Shown one piece after another: positions 33,457 through 45,227 of a DNA stretch of 64,000 nt. The stretch's first letter is position 1, and the number at the start of each line of letters is the position of its first letter. Under the pieces are notes generated by a model. It saw nothing but the letters and a program-made list of their open reading frames with translations, did not search any database and was not told the DNA's origin. A program made the position numbers and the translations under genes. Source of the DNA: Pseudoneurospora amorphoporcata (taxonomy: Eukaryota; Ascomycota; Sordariomycetes; Sordariales; Sordariaceae). The DNA is taken from the NCBI GenBank assembly GCA_033297205.1, contig MU859080.1, positions 133,765 to 197,764 on the forward strand. The letters are read 5' to 3'.

Positions 33457-34038
33457 ATGTCTTCAACATTCACTTCCCTTCGCGGTCTGGCTACCCGCCT
33501 CTTCGCCGGCCGTCCCTCGCCATCACCCCTTCTCACCAAGCCCGCGACCGCTCCCTCTCTCCAACAAACCGCCTCCTACGCTACAAAGGGCAAATCCGGT
33601 CCTCCCGCCGGCATGTTCTCGGGCCAAAAGCCCGGCTCCAAGAAGAAGGGAGGACCCAAGCAAGTCGACCCGCGCATCATCAACATCCTGCGACACTTCG
33701 CCGTCCTATCCCCCAAGCGTATCCCCCCTCCTTTGAGGTTTGGCCGCAACAGATACCTGCGTCACTGGACGATCCACCGCGGCTGGCTCTTGTTCCGTCG
33801 CCAGCAGCGCGAGCAGCGCGAGCGCATCCTGATGCAGCAGCACCAGAGCATCAGCAACGCGTGCGAGGAGCTGCGCAACACGGAAGGTCCCGGGACGAGG
33901 GAGGTCGGATACTTGTATCGCGTGGCGATGCTGAAGAATGGCGTTTATGGACTCAAGAGCGTGCCGATTGAGTATGCTTCTAGGGCGCTGGTGGAGACGC
34001 CGGCTAGGCAGGCTTGGAATCATGAGTGGAAGCCGTAA
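33457..34038 (+). CDS. mrpl28: Mitochondrial large-subunit ribosomal protein mL40 (MRPL28)
   Basis: The ATG at 33457 begins a typical mitochondrial presequence (MSSTFTSLRGLATRLFAGRP: Arg, Ser, Thr, no acidic residues). The frame is open upstream but without fitting sequence. The mature part has the mL40/MRPL28 pattern: 'DPRIINILRHFAVLSPKR', 'RYLRHWTIHRGWLLFRRQQR', then a helix 'MQQHQSISNACEELRNT' and a C-terminal 'GLKSVPIEYASRALVETP'. At 193 residues it fits the family. It acts in the matrix as part of the 54S subunit. Single exon. The preceding telobox-like motif fits a ribosomal-protein promoter. Confidence 0.85.
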   Translation: MSSTFTSLRGLATRLFAGRPSPSPLLTKPATAPSLQQTASYATKGKSGPPAGMFSGQKPGSKKKGGPKQVDPRIINILRHFAVLSPKRIPPPLRFGRNRYLRHWTIHRGWLLFRRQQREQRERILMQQHQSISNACEELRNTEGPGTREVGYLYRVAMLKNGVYGLKSVPIEYASRALVETPARQAWNHEWKP

Positions 34039-35633
34039 ACACTCTTGGAAGGTGGGGAAAAGGGATATAAAAGGATAGGGAAAGGATGGATGGGGGGTGG
34101 ATGGGATCTGTTTGGTTTGGAAAAGAGAGAGATGTAACAATCTCGGGGAAAAGCAACAAGACGGAATCGGACGCTGGACCAAGAGGGACTTGAGTGATTG
34201 ATTGTACGAGTAGGAAAGAGCAGGGTTTTCTATGGATTTGCTACGGTTTTTCTCGTCAGTTTCCCCCGGTTTGGTTCTTGCTTGTGGGCTCTGATCATGA
34301 TGTCTGTCTGCGATTTGGGAACGGAGGGACGAGATGAAATCATCGTGATCCGAGGACGACCGAAATCGTAGGCGAGATGCATGTCGAGTCAAGGGACAGG
34401 ATATGTTGAGAGGAGGACAACATACCGAGACTAAGCCCGTGTGCCTGGTAGCACCTATATATTTTGTATGTGTATAAGGATTTCGCTTGGTAGGAAACAA
34501 GGCGATACAAGCACACTAGGAGAAGCCCCTTGATAAATCTTGGTGCGTTTCTCGACCTCCTTTCTTGTCTTCCCTTGTGTGTTTCTGCTCTGCAATTTCG
34601 CGCAAGGCATTACTGGCACCTCACCGTCAAACTTTAAGCAAGATTTCAGTTTACCATTCACTCTTCGTGATCACTCGGTGCTTGCTGGTATGTATGGAAT
34701 TTGGAGTCGCAGAGAATAGGTATCTGGCCAGCAGTTCTAACTCCTTTGCAACATGTTTTGCGGATTAAGAATGATGATTGCCTCCGTCCCCGATGACTTT
34801 GCTCTTCTTTCCCATCCCCATATTCTCCCATCCCTGGCAGCCCTTCCACCAGTGGCCATTCCAGCTATTTTGCACAAGCAGATTTCCGTGGGTTGTAGAT
34901 ATTTAGATAGTAAAGTTAAACATGGAATCCCCATTGACCTCTCTCTGCCTTTTTGACACCCAAATAACCAAAATGATGCCAGATTTCACCACAGAATGAA
35001 TAGTGCCTATGGTCCGAGATGTGAGACCCCGTTGCCCAAGTCATCCAAACCCCCTGCTTGGTTAGTTGACAGAAAAGAAAACCGTGACAATCGAAGGAAA
35101 GTCTAAAGCCATATTAATACATAAGATATGTCTGAGAACAAGGATGGATGAGTTTCTCATATGCCGCGTCCCTTCCTCCTGCCTAACCATCTGGCTGAAT
35201 GAAAATGAAACCCATGTGGATCATGATAGTCATTTTTCGTCCCGACATTCGATGCCATGTTGAGCAACAAGGTCGATGTGGGGAGAAATGCCAGGCGAGG
35301 TCGGACCCGTGAAGTCGGTTTCAATGAGTATGGAGAGAGCGTGTGCTGTCTGTCGAGTTGGGGAGAGCAAGACCGAGAGCCCTCCAATCAAGTGAGTGCA
35401 GGTCCCTGCTCTTTTCTTCCCAGCCAAAGTGGAAGTCTCCTTTGCGGTTTTTTTTATTCCCACTGCCGTTCCCTTTCGAGTTTGAAGCCATATATACCAG
35501 TCATCTGCGAAACACAGCTGGCTGTACTCGTCTCGGCTGCGGCCGCGCTTGTTCTCAAATTCTGGCGCACGATCGTCCGGAAGAAAGGATGGCGAATGAG
35601 AGTCTTCAAATGGGTCCCCCTATCCCTTGCTCC
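34039..35633. other. 1.6-kb convergent intergenic region
   Basis: 3' flanks of mL40 (rightward) and rho-2 (leftward). The ORF on the minus strand at 33706-34500 is mostly antisense to mL40 and not called. No RNA gene or repeat recognised. Confidence 0.5.
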
Positions 35634-36779
35634 TCATAGAATCACGCAGCACCCGCTTCCTTCCTTCTTCTCGAACGTTAGCAGCGCCGCTCGCGTGGCT
35701 GCCTCGAATACGTCGTCAACACCTTCTCCAGTAAGACTGGAACATTCGAGGTACTTTCGAGCGCCGATCTCCTTTGCTATCCTCTGGCCTTCGTCCTCCA
35801 TCACGAATCGTTGAGATCGCTTCCGCATTTCTTCGATGGCAACTGGATCTCCCCTGAGATCCTTCTTGAGACCAACCAAGATGATGGGAACATTGGGGCA
35901 TCTTTCATTGGCTTCGGTAACCCACTGTGTAAGGTCTGGGTTAGAAGACTGTCTTGTCTAGATGTTTTGCAGGAACGATGCGTCGGTCGAACCACCCACC
36001 TTGTGTTTCACATTGTCCAAGGAATCTGGCGTATCGACAGAAAACCCTATTAGAATGACATGTGCCTTCGAGTATGCTAGTGGTCGTAATCGCTCATAAT
36101 CTTCTTGTCCGGCCGTATCCCATAGCGCTAGCTGAACCGACTTGCCGTCTACTCGGCAGTCGGTAACGTAGTTCTCGAAAACGGTGGGAATCTGTTGAAT
36201 ATTGGTGCCAGTCAGCGGAACGTGAACATGGGCAGCGAGTGCTGGGACAAATGTATTTTGGGGAGGCTGTCGATGCAATATGCTCAAGAGCACAGGAAAC
36301 ATTGGGCACGGGGATACCGAAGGCCCGTGCCGCGTGTGGTTTCACCGGCGGATTCTACTCACATATGTCTGTTCCCGCGCAGGTACACGTTAGCCATTGA
36401 TCCAAGGTACGGATGACAGGAAAGAAAGATTTGTATGCGGAGTTGGATGTAATAACTTACGGCTGGGAAGAAACCCAAAGTAAAGACGCTCAGTAAACTG
36501 GTTTTTCCGCAAGCACCGTCACCGATGATGACGAGTTTCCTGAATCACACGGAGGATTAGCGTTTGCGGATTGGCGCGGCAACGAGTTGCTGGTGTGTGT
36601 CTGTTCTGGAGGCTGGTGCAGCACAACGGGGTTTGGTGTTCCAAATCGGTCACTCGAAAAGCTCTGGATTGGACTGATTCGGTCCCGTAGTTCTCCATCA
36701 TTTCCGGAATCGCAAAGCCCAAGCAAAGACAGGTGCTAGCTTACCTGCGGATGACATTCTGAGGGCTGCCTGATGCCAT
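35634..36779 (-). CDS. rho-2: RHO2 small GTPase, 200 aa, five exons including a 6-nt micro-exon
   Basis: Model: exons 36779-36745, 36539-36461, 36368-36363, 36191-36000 and 35924-35634. Introns are 205, 92, 171 and 75 nt with GT...CAG ends. The protein has the P-loop GDGACGKT (18-25), switch I 'PTVFENY', DTAGQ and G4/G5-region 'GLKKDLRGD' and 'YLECSSLTGEG', and ends in the CAAX box CVIL (Cys197), so it should be prenylated. 'VTDCRVDGKSVQLALWDTAG' and 'FSVDTPDSLDNVKHKW' are RHO2-like rather than RHO1, CDC42 or RHO4. Rho2 acts at the plasma membrane in polarity and wall-integrity signalling. Without the micro-exon two residues between FPA and IPTVF would be missing. Divergent from nst1 across 3.5 kb. 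Confidence 0.92.
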
Positions 36780-39700
36780 TTTGGGTAATGGCTCTAGATG
36801 TCCTGAGCCTTTGTGTTTGTCCAAACCAAGCTCACTTCGCCTGAGAGGACCTCGAGCCCCCTGGGTCTCTGCACTTTCGACGGTGTATGGTAGGCGATGC
36901 TCTTGCGATTTTCAGTTTCGAATTGCTATCGATGAAGATCTATCGGGATATTCCGTTTGGGGATTGGAGTCGTCGCCGTTGCAACTGTACGAACAGTTGG
37001 GATGTGAAGGGGTTGGTCGAGAGTGTCGGGTAGAGAGGTACAAGAAGATGCGTTAGAGCGGCGGTCAACCTGGAGGTGCCGGCAGGCTTGCGAGAGGCCA
37101 AGAGGCAGACGAGCGGTTCAATCGGGAGAGCGGTAGAGCGCGTGCGTTGGATTGCGTTGACGACGGAATTGGATGAACAGGTGGGATGGAGCGAGGAGCA
37201 ATTGGAGACGAGGAGAAAAAGGTGGAAAAGTTGAAAACAGTGATGAACCAGGACTGGAACTGGAAATGGACCTGGAACTGCAGTGGAAGTGGAAGTCGCG
37301 CGCGCACCACCCGTGAACGGCTATCGGAGCGGGAGTCAAGATAGCGGTACAGTAGTTGACCAGCGTACAGTGTCAGTGCTCGCTGTGGTTGGTAGAGAGG
37401 TAACCCCGGGTGATAAGGTTGGTAAGCAGCAGATGAGTAAGGTACTGTGCAGTACCTGTAGCAACCTAGTGAGGAGTCCGCAACCTAACAATGGAACAAA
37501 AGTGGAATTGACCGTAGACTGGTTGCCTGGAATCCTGGACTTGGACTTGTGGTGTTGGTTTCGTGGGAAATTTTGAGGGGAAAACAACGGTTGATAGCTG
37601 CTGATCAAGGACGGGGGGGCTTCTCGCTATGAATGAGTTCGGTTCCGCTGATGGGACGAATTACGGCGGCTTACATAAACAAATTGCGAGGCCTCAAAAC
37701 GCCGAACTCCAAACGGTACTTAATACCTGGTCCGGGCGCTCCACCCGCCTCCCGTCTCTCACTCTTCATGTCTTTGCGATCCATGACCCCAACCAACGTC
37801 AGTGTCGACATTCAGAAAGATTCAACACCAGAGTCTACGCCCTTTGCTTGTGCAAACAGCGGCCAATTAATTACACTCATTCACTACAGCAGCGAAGAAC
37901 ACTGTCAACATCACAGTGACTAACAAGCTCGCTCGTCAAAACTCGCCAAAAGCTCGTCTTCGGCCGGCTGGGATGCTTCCAGGTTGGTGTTGGCCGGACC
38001 CCTGTCGCCGCGACGGAGACACATTTGGGGACATTTGGGGAGACACAAAATCACGATTCCCAGGCACGGCGCATCAGATTGTTCAATGTAAGGTAGGTAG
38101 CGAATGCTTGGTGTATAGCCCCACTAACCCCGGCGACCCAGGGGCCCCTGATTGCTTTCTAGTCTAGGTTCCCTTTTCAGGATGACATTGACGACCCTCC
38201 AGAACAACAGGAGCCATAACAACTCAGGATGTATATTGTATGGGAGCTATCCTGAGCTGTCTATTGCACAAGTCGTACCGTCGTCCTACAATTGCCTCCA
38301 GCAACCCTTGCAATTGGACATTCTGATAAGTCTGCGCAGTCTTCTCTGCCTCTCACGAGACTCTCTCATAATGTGATGGAACGTCACTCTTTTCCCCATG
38401 CGGGATGCTGGCAAGATACAAAAAAAGAGCGGTCCTACCTCGTGTTGACGGGTGGGCCGCTTCCACCTGTAGCTTGTCACTGTGCTTGTCATCACAGCCA
38501 TAAACGGTCGCGCGCTGCTCAAAGGTCAAGCATGTCAGGGCGCAACGAGGGTTTCTGATAGGTCATGGCAGCGCTGAAGCGTAAACGGTACGACCCCTGA
38601 AGCTCGGGGCTGAAGCGATCCGCGAGCCGCTCACTGCCCACGAATCACTCTCCCGGAGCCCAGCATCGAGAATCCAACATGAAGGTCCTAAAGACGCCGA
38701 TTGCCGGCAGTTTATTACCAGTCAGGCCAGTCGACATCAACTCACTTTCTGGGGTAAGGATTTTGTCCTTTAGGGTTCCTGGTCAGTTATTCCTTTCCGG
38801 GCAAGACTTCCGTTCGATGAGCAGGATATTCGAGCTGAGTTGATGCTTTACACCCTTTTGACATGAAGTATCCTATCTTGGGATACGGTAGCCGGCCAAG
38901 ATTACGGTCAGCCCGATTTTACGGATTCACGAAGTGGAAGATACGTTTTGGCGCCCGCAGCATCTCCAGACCCATGGTAGGCTAGGAATGCTCACCTTTC
39001 TATGCTCATGGTAAGTACGGCGATCATCAGTACGTCTTGGTCATGTTGAGCAGGACCGATTCCCCCAACCCAATCATCTTCTACTTAATCCCTATGTCAT
39101 TCAATGTTGAGCACCTTGACAAGACTATGTTTCAGGGGTAAGTAAACAAATCAAGGGAAGACCCTATTTCTGATTCTTGGCAGATGATACTTTCCGGTCC
39201 CCAAGGCCGATTTCACCCTCTCTGCCATCTTCTGGGCCAATATTACTATGGTTGGCAAGGTTAGGGTTAGAGTTAGGGTTAGGGTTAGGGTTAGAAACAT
39301 CCGCTGGAGCAGAGGAGAAGGAGCCACCTTCGCTGAGGGGAAAGTGGAAGGCTGCCGACCGGGCTGGCCGCCACAATCATTCCAAGCTGCACTGCATCAT
39401 TTCAGTTGCCGGTGCCGCGTTCCACTTTCACAGGTTCCAATCGCATCGTCTCCATGCCTGGTAGCTGCTCGTCGCTGCTGCAACTGCCTTTCAACCCTCT
39501 CTGCCTTTACCTGACCTGACCTTGCGAGGCTGTCCCTCTTTCCCCGGTATCCTACTTCGACGCCACCACGCCGCCGGTTCTTTTGTCTAAACGCGCGCCT
39601 TCTGCTCCCTACACACTCAGTAGTAGTGTAATCGCCCTTCCATTACCTCTCTCTTGCAGGTGAGTTTCGCCTGGTCCCCCAGTCGCTGATCTCTCAGATC

Positions 39701-40241
39701 GCATCATACCTACCTCTCTACCTACCTATGCACCTGCCTCAGCTACCGTGCTGGAATCATCACTCGCGAGCCTTCCTTCGCGGCCAAGACTGCGACAGCG
39801 AGGTACATCATTGCCACTCAAGCTAGCGGTGGTACATATATCAACCCCTCCCAGCGCCTACCTAGTCACACCAACCACTCCAGTCCACTCTGTGCTCGAG
39901 CTCGAACCAGGACTCGCTTTTACATTCCATTCTTTTCCAACCACAACGACCGTGACAGCGCCGAACTGCCGTTTGCTCTGTTCTCGCGAGCTACGTGCTT
40001 GGCTTCACGTCCTGATACTCTGCATTTTATCCCACTCAGTCATCTCGTTACCCGCCCGATTATCCGACCTGTGGTGCCGTGGCCCACCCGCCTCACATCT
40101 CTCTCAGCTTGGAGCTTACTTTGCCCTCATCCTAGTTCTCGGCCGGACCCCTTGCCCTCCGATACCACCGCGCGATATTACATGTGCCCGATCCTCGAAC
40201 CTGCTCCCGCCGTGTATTCGTGATACCAGAGTACCTAAACC
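36780..40241. promoter_or_regulatory. 3.5-kb divergent intergenic region, rho-2 / nst1
   Basis: Holds both promoters. The rho-2-proximal part is unremarkable. The nst1-proximal part has the (GGTTAG)n tract at 39259-39294 and a pyrimidine-rich presumed leader (39480-40240). A possible very short leader intron at 39660-39697 has TTGCAG|GTGAGT, branch-like GCTGAT and CTCAG, but 38 nt is near the lower limit. Upstream ORFs in the leader (for example 39748-40245) overlap the nst1 start. Confidence 0.5.
39259..39294 (+). repeat. Interstitial telomere-type repeat (GGTTAG)6, one degenerate unit
   Basis: Six head-to-tail GGTTAG units, the third being AGTTAG, in G-rich orientation toward nst1. TTAGGG is the telomere repeat of filamentous ascomycetes. 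The tract lies between ordinary genes, so it is not a chromosome end. Confidence 0.93.
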
Positions 40242-43200
40242 ATGAAGGGCAACAGTCGTCACCCTTCGGTGCCACCGCCGCCCCCAGCCCCGCAGTCGCC
40301 CACCTCCAAGGCCACGGCAAAATACACAAACAAAGATGGGTCCAAGTTCATCACGGTTCCCAAGGGGTCAACCCCAGCCGACTCGGCCCAGCCGTCCCCG
40401 ACGATCACCGCCGCTGCGAACGCTGTTCCTGGTCCACAGTCGGCATCTACCTCGCATACACAAGGTCATGGTCAAGGTCAGGTGGAGGGACATGTGCAAC
40501 CCGTCAACAAGAAGAAGGCAAAGCGGCGTCAAAAAGCTGCGGCAAAAGCGGCTGCTACCCAAGGCGTCGCTAACTCAGCACCCTTGAATGGCTTTCCGAG
40601 CCCTTCCCCATCAAATGCGCAACAATCCACAGAGGCCGATCACGACGACAGCCACGATGAGCGTCCAGAAGAGTTCAATGACCGCAGAGATTCGCAGACT
40701 TCGAATACCCACGAGAATAGCTTTGCGCAAGGGGCGACTTCAAGTTCTAAAAAGTCCAAGAAAAAGAAGAAAAAGGGCAATGCTGGTCAAACCACAACCG
40801 AACTGCCGCACAGTCCTCACCATGACGCCTTCGTCCCTGCGCCCCATTTGTCCCAACAGCAGCGTTCGGGCATCTCTAAGGAAAAGATCTGGAACACCAG
40901 CTCTCAGGAGGAGCGGGAGCGCATCAAAGAATTCTGGCTGGGCTTGAGCGAGACAGAACGCAAAGATCTCGTCAAAGTCGAGAAGAACGCTGTTCTGAAG
41001 AAGATGAAGGAGCAGCAGAAGCACACATGCAGTTGTACCGTGTGTGGAAGGAAGCGGACGGCCATCGAAGAGGAGCTGGAGGGCCTTTACGATGCCTACT
41101 ACGAGGAATTGGAACAGTATGCAAACCATCCCAACCAGGGCGAAGCGCCTCCGATGTTGGGGCGACGCCCCTCGTTCAGCTCCATGACCGGTATGCGCCC
41201 GCGTGACCTCTCCACTAGCTATTCAAGTCACCACCAGCCCTCACATGGGCAAATAGTCGACCATGGTGCCGAAGATGACGAGGAAGAGGGTGAGGAAGAG
41301 TACAGTGAGGATGAGCAGGAGGAGGATGATTATAGTGATGATGTGCCTTCAGAAGAACTGCACCGGTCCGACTACCCGGCAGATTTTTTTAATTTCGGAA
41401 ATAGCCTGACTGTGCAGGGTAGGGACAGATTCCCCATTCTTCCCTCTTTTCTACAGAGTATTCCCTCTCCGGGGACTAGCAATAACGCTTATGGCTCATC
41501 TTCTTTAGGCGGGATCCTAACCGTTGCCGACGACCTGCTGAAGAATGACGGCAAAAAATTCATCGAAATGATGGAGCAGCTCGCCGAGCGGCGCATGGCT
41601 CGCGAGGAGGATGCAAGGGAGCAGTTTACTAGCCCCTTCCCTCACACCAATGGCGCCGACCGCAATGCCCATTATCACCCCCCGGCCGATGATGAGGTAG
41701 ACGACGACGACGACGACGAATATGACGACGACGACGAATATGACAACGAGGACGAGGAGGATTATGACAGTCAGGACGAAGAGGTATGGGTTCTACGTAT
41801 AGCATCGTTTTAGGGAGCGTTGAGTCATTAATGTGTTGTTTAGGAGACCATGACCGAGGAGCAGCGCATGGAAGAAGGCCGCCGGATGTTTCAGATCTTC
41901 GCTGCCAGGATGTTCGAGCAGCGGGTACTCACTGCATACCGTGAAAAGGTCGCTAGGGAACGGCAGAACATGCTTCTCGAGGAAGAAGAGGCCGAGAAAA
42001 GGCGAGACGAAGAACGTCAGGTCAAAAAGCAGAAGGAAGCCCAAAAGAAGAAGGAACGGCAGGCGAGGCAAAAAAAGCAGCAAGCTGAAGAGAAGGCACG
42101 CCGTGAAGAGGAAAAGATAGCTGAGGAGAAAGCGAAGAAAGCCGAGGAAGACAGGCAGAAAGAACTGAGGAGGCAGAGAGAAGAGGAAAAGAGGAAACAG
42201 AAGGAGGCTCAGAAGAAGGCGGAGGAAGAGGAACGAAAGCGCAAGGAAGCTGAACGCCAGCGACGCAATCATGAGCGGGAGGAGAACGAGCGCAAAGCAC
42301 GAGAGGCCAGAGATCGGGAGAAGAAGGCCCGCGAAGAAGCACGTCTCAAGGAGAAGGAGGCCCGCGAGCAAAAGGAACGAGAGGCAAGGGAACAAAAGGA
42401 GCAGCAGGGACGCGAGAAGAGGGAAAAGGAAGCCAAAGTCAAGGCGGAGATGGATGCTGCCAAGGCGGCCAAGGAGAAGTCGAAGCAGGAAGACCGAACA
42501 GCGCAGAAGGCTGCGGCTCTCGCAAAAACAGCGCCTGTGCCCATCACTCTACCCAAGAGGCCTGCTCAGCCGGCTCAGACTTTCGTGTCGGCTGCAGTGC
42601 CTGCCGCAGTACCAGCCTTACCGCAGCAACCTGCAGCATACGCCTCGCCAGTCATTCCCGTCGCCACCCCGGCATTTCCAAAAGCGCCAGCCCCCGCTCA
42701 GAGTCGTCAAACAAACCAGCAAGAGAGTGTCGCAACGTCTTCAGGGTCGACATCTCAGCCGGGATCAGCCGCGAGCCAGAACCCTTCTCCACACACCTTA
42801 ACACCAGTACATACAAGTCCTGGTCCCATGAACCCACCCAGCAAGCCCGGGTTTGGTGTGGGCGGGATACATTTACCGTCACCCGCCCCCTCGACAACCG
42901 TCAACGCGGGTCCCAAATCACTTCAATCCCAGCCAAATCCATTCAGTGGCCCCTCGATGAACATGCCATTCCAACCAACCCCTCAGCCCCCGCCTGGCTT
43001 CAGCAACCACATGCAGCCCCAGTATCCTCATTTCTATAACCCTGCCAACAGTTATAACAGAGTGACACCAGGTATGAATGTGCCACCAGGTATGAATGTG
43101 CCACCAGGTTTTCCCACACCACCAGGTTTTCCCACGCCATTGGGTGCACGGGCACTCTCGATACATTCACCATTCCCCGGATCCCTGGATCAACCTATGT

Positions 43201-44072
43201 CAAGCTTTGCAGGCTTGAGCTCGCTGATAGGTAGCGATAGCGTGTCGTCTCACGCTCGTCACGGCTCTGGTAGCTTCGAAACCGGGCTTGTCGGCTCTTC
43301 AAGTCAGCCCATCAGCCGGCCTACGCCCATAGGAAGACCTGCCAGCGTGGTCCATGGCCAGCGACGATCACTCGAGTCCTCAACGAACGGAACCGATAAG
43401 GCGGACCAAGACGTACATCTCGGAAGTAGTGCACTGCTTGAGCCTGATGACACTCAGCAAGATTTCCCTGCCCGATCTCATTTTAGTCTGCTTGGGACGT
43501 CTGCGCCCGGGCTTCGATCTGGACCTGGATTTGGTGGGGGACCGTTTGGGATGGAACCCAGTTTCCCACTGTCACACCAGAACAACCCTTGGAATCCTCA
43601 ACTTCAACACAACCCATTCATACAAACACCTCCGGGGTTCCCATCACCGTCACATCACGGAGGGTGGAGCCAGCCGGCACCGCCAGGCCGAAACCCATCC
43701 ATCGCGGAGCGTTCTGCCCCGAGGTCTGTGACACTTCGCAAGGTGCTCTGCGCTGTATGTGAGGAACTCGGTACTAGTGGTAGTTCGGGTTACGATGGGT
43801 TCATCCCGCTTGGGGATATCATGGTGCGTATGAGGCAGGGGCAGTACACAGGGAACGAGAAAGAAGTTCTTGATATCTGCGATACGGAAGGAAACCCGTC
43901 CAACGGCGGTGGGAGTTTTATTGTGCGGGACCCCTCCTCGCCAACGGGAACCCCGCTCATTCGCTATGTTCCGGACGATGATGCTTCACGGGCTCCATAC
44001 CGCCCTATTAAGCATCCCGGAGATATCGGCAGCCCGATCGTCGGTTCAGGTTCATTTAATGTCAGATCATAG
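40242..44072 (+). CDS. nst1: NST1 stress-response protein, 1256 aa, one intron
   Basis: Exons 40242-41783 and 41844-44072; the intron is GTATGG...TTTAG (60 nt), phase 0. Order of segments: N-terminus 'GSKFITVPKG'; Lys-rich 'KKAKRRQKAAAKAAA' and 'KKSKKKKKKG'; the conserved NST1 core 'IKEFWLGLSETERKDLVKVE' with 'HTCSCTVCGRKR' (a CxCxxC Cys cluster); acidic Asp/Glu runs; 'GGILTVADDLLKNDGKKFIE'; a very long Glu/Lys/Arg coiled coil (about residues 540-740); Pro/Gln/Ser-rich region with internal 'GMNVPPGMNVPPGFPTPPGF' repeats; and a C-terminal conserved block 'VLCAVCEELGTSG...GFIPL'. NST1 in yeast is linked to salt tolerance; the role is otherwise poorly known. The TAG at 44070 is followed in frame by a long open extension. 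Confidence 0.9.
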
Positions 44073-45227
44073 GAAGATAACGCATCGCATTCGGCCGGGC
44101 AAAGAGAGCTACCGCAGCCTGGCGGGACAACCGAGGAACATTCGTACCGTTCGGTGACGGTGAGGGGAAGCGCAGGAGATGTGAACGGTGACGATGATGG
44201 AAGGGTGGATGCGGGAAGGCAATCACAGGCACCGTCGGAAGGTGAAGTAGTGTTAAGAGATTTTGGGTCTCTAAGAGAGCGGCTCAGGACAGGCGCGGGT
44301 CTGGGTACAGACTCAGCACGGTTGCGCAATCAGTCCAGTGGTGACCAGATTTCGCGTCGATTGTCGCGTTCTGAAACGGCTGCAGAAAGGCGTTATTCAA
44401 CTACCACCGCATATGGTAACGATTGGGGATCCTCCTCGCGATTCAACACGCCTACTGCTCAAGGACAAACCAATCCAAATGATTTTTCTTTTGGCAGAAA
44501 TCGGGGCCGCACGTCATCTTCTACTACCCAATCCGGTAGCTATGGGCCATCGTATAATTCGCAAAATCAAGGCCACTCCTCGTCTTTAACAAATTGGCGA
44601 TCTCCATCAACTACCACGCCTGTGCGTCCAGATCAGAGTAATCTAGATGATTTTTCTTTTGGCAGAAATCGGGGCCGCACGCCATCTTCTACTACCCAAT
44701 CCGGTAGCCATGGGCCATCGTATAATTCGCAAACTCAAGGTCACTCCTCGTCTTTGACAAATTGGCGATCTCCCTCAACATCGACCACGCCTGTGCGTCC
44801 AGATCAGAGTAATCTAGATGATTTTTCTTTTGGCAGAAATCGGGGCCGCACGTCATCTTCTACTGCCCAATCCGGTAGCCATGGGCCATCGTATAATTCG
44901 CAAAATCAAGGCCACTCCTCGTCTTTGACAAATTGGCGATCTCCCTCAATATCGACCACGCCTGTACGTCAAGATCAGAGTGATCTAGATGATTTTTCTT
45001 TTGGCAAAAATCGGGGCCACGCCTCGTCTTCGGTGGATTGGCGAGCTTCCTCGGGATCACCTGCACCTGCTGCTCAGGGACACGACAATCTAGAGACTTT
45101 CTCGTTTGGCAGATCTTCAGTCCCCTCGCTTTCGGCGACAGCCACACCTTCCAGGCCGGGGACTCGTAGTGCAAGTAATCAGCAAGGCCAGCGAAATAAC
45201 CCCGAACGGAAAACGTCGTGGTGGTGA
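44073..45227 (+). CDS. Methionine-free 384-codon ORF in frame with, and directly after, the NST1 stop
   Basis: The first codon after the NST1 TAG is GAA at 44073, and the frame then stays open for 384 codons to TGA at 45225-45227. It has no in-frame ATG at all, so it cannot begin translation normally by itself. Its product would be hydrophilic, Ser/Arg/Asn/Gly-rich, with repeated 'DDFSFGRNRGRTSSST' and 'SSSLTNWRSPS' motifs. Options are stop-codon readthrough giving a 1641-residue NST1, a recent nonsense mutation that split a longer NST1, an unrecognised splice variant removing the TAG, or a base error. I looked for a canonical donor in the preceding ~100 nt that would skip the TAG and saw none, although 'catag' just before 44073 could serve as an acceptor. 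Confidence 0.5.
   Translation, partial: EDNASHSAGQRELPQPGGTTEEHSYRSVTVRGSAGDVNGDDDGRVDAGRQSQAPSEGEVVLRDFGSLRERLRTGAGLGTDSARLRNQSSGDQISRRLSRSETAAERRYSTTTAYGNDWGSSSRFNTPTAQGQTNPNDFSFGRNRGRTSSSTTQSGSYGPSYNSQNQGHSSSLTNWRSPSTTTPVRPDQSNLDDFSFGRNRGRTPSSTTQSGSHGPSYNSQTQGHSSSLTNWRSPSTSTTPVRPDQSNLDDFSFGRNRGRTSSSTAQSGSHGPSYNSQNQGHSSSLTNWRSPSISTTPVRQDQSDLDDFSFGKNRGHASSSVDWRASSGSPAPAAQGHDNLETFSFGRSSVPSLSATATPSRPGTRSASNQQGQRNNPERKTSWW
44481..45110 (+). repeat. Tandem 168-171-nt repeats (56-57 codons)
   Basis: Units start at 44481, 44649, 44820 and 44991 with 'gatttttcttttggcagaaa' (the last with one change), spacing 168, 171 and 171 nt. The fourth unit is shortened and a degenerate 'TFSFGR' start follows near 45093. 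Copies are highly similar at DNA level and spacing is always a multiple of three. Confidence 0.93.
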
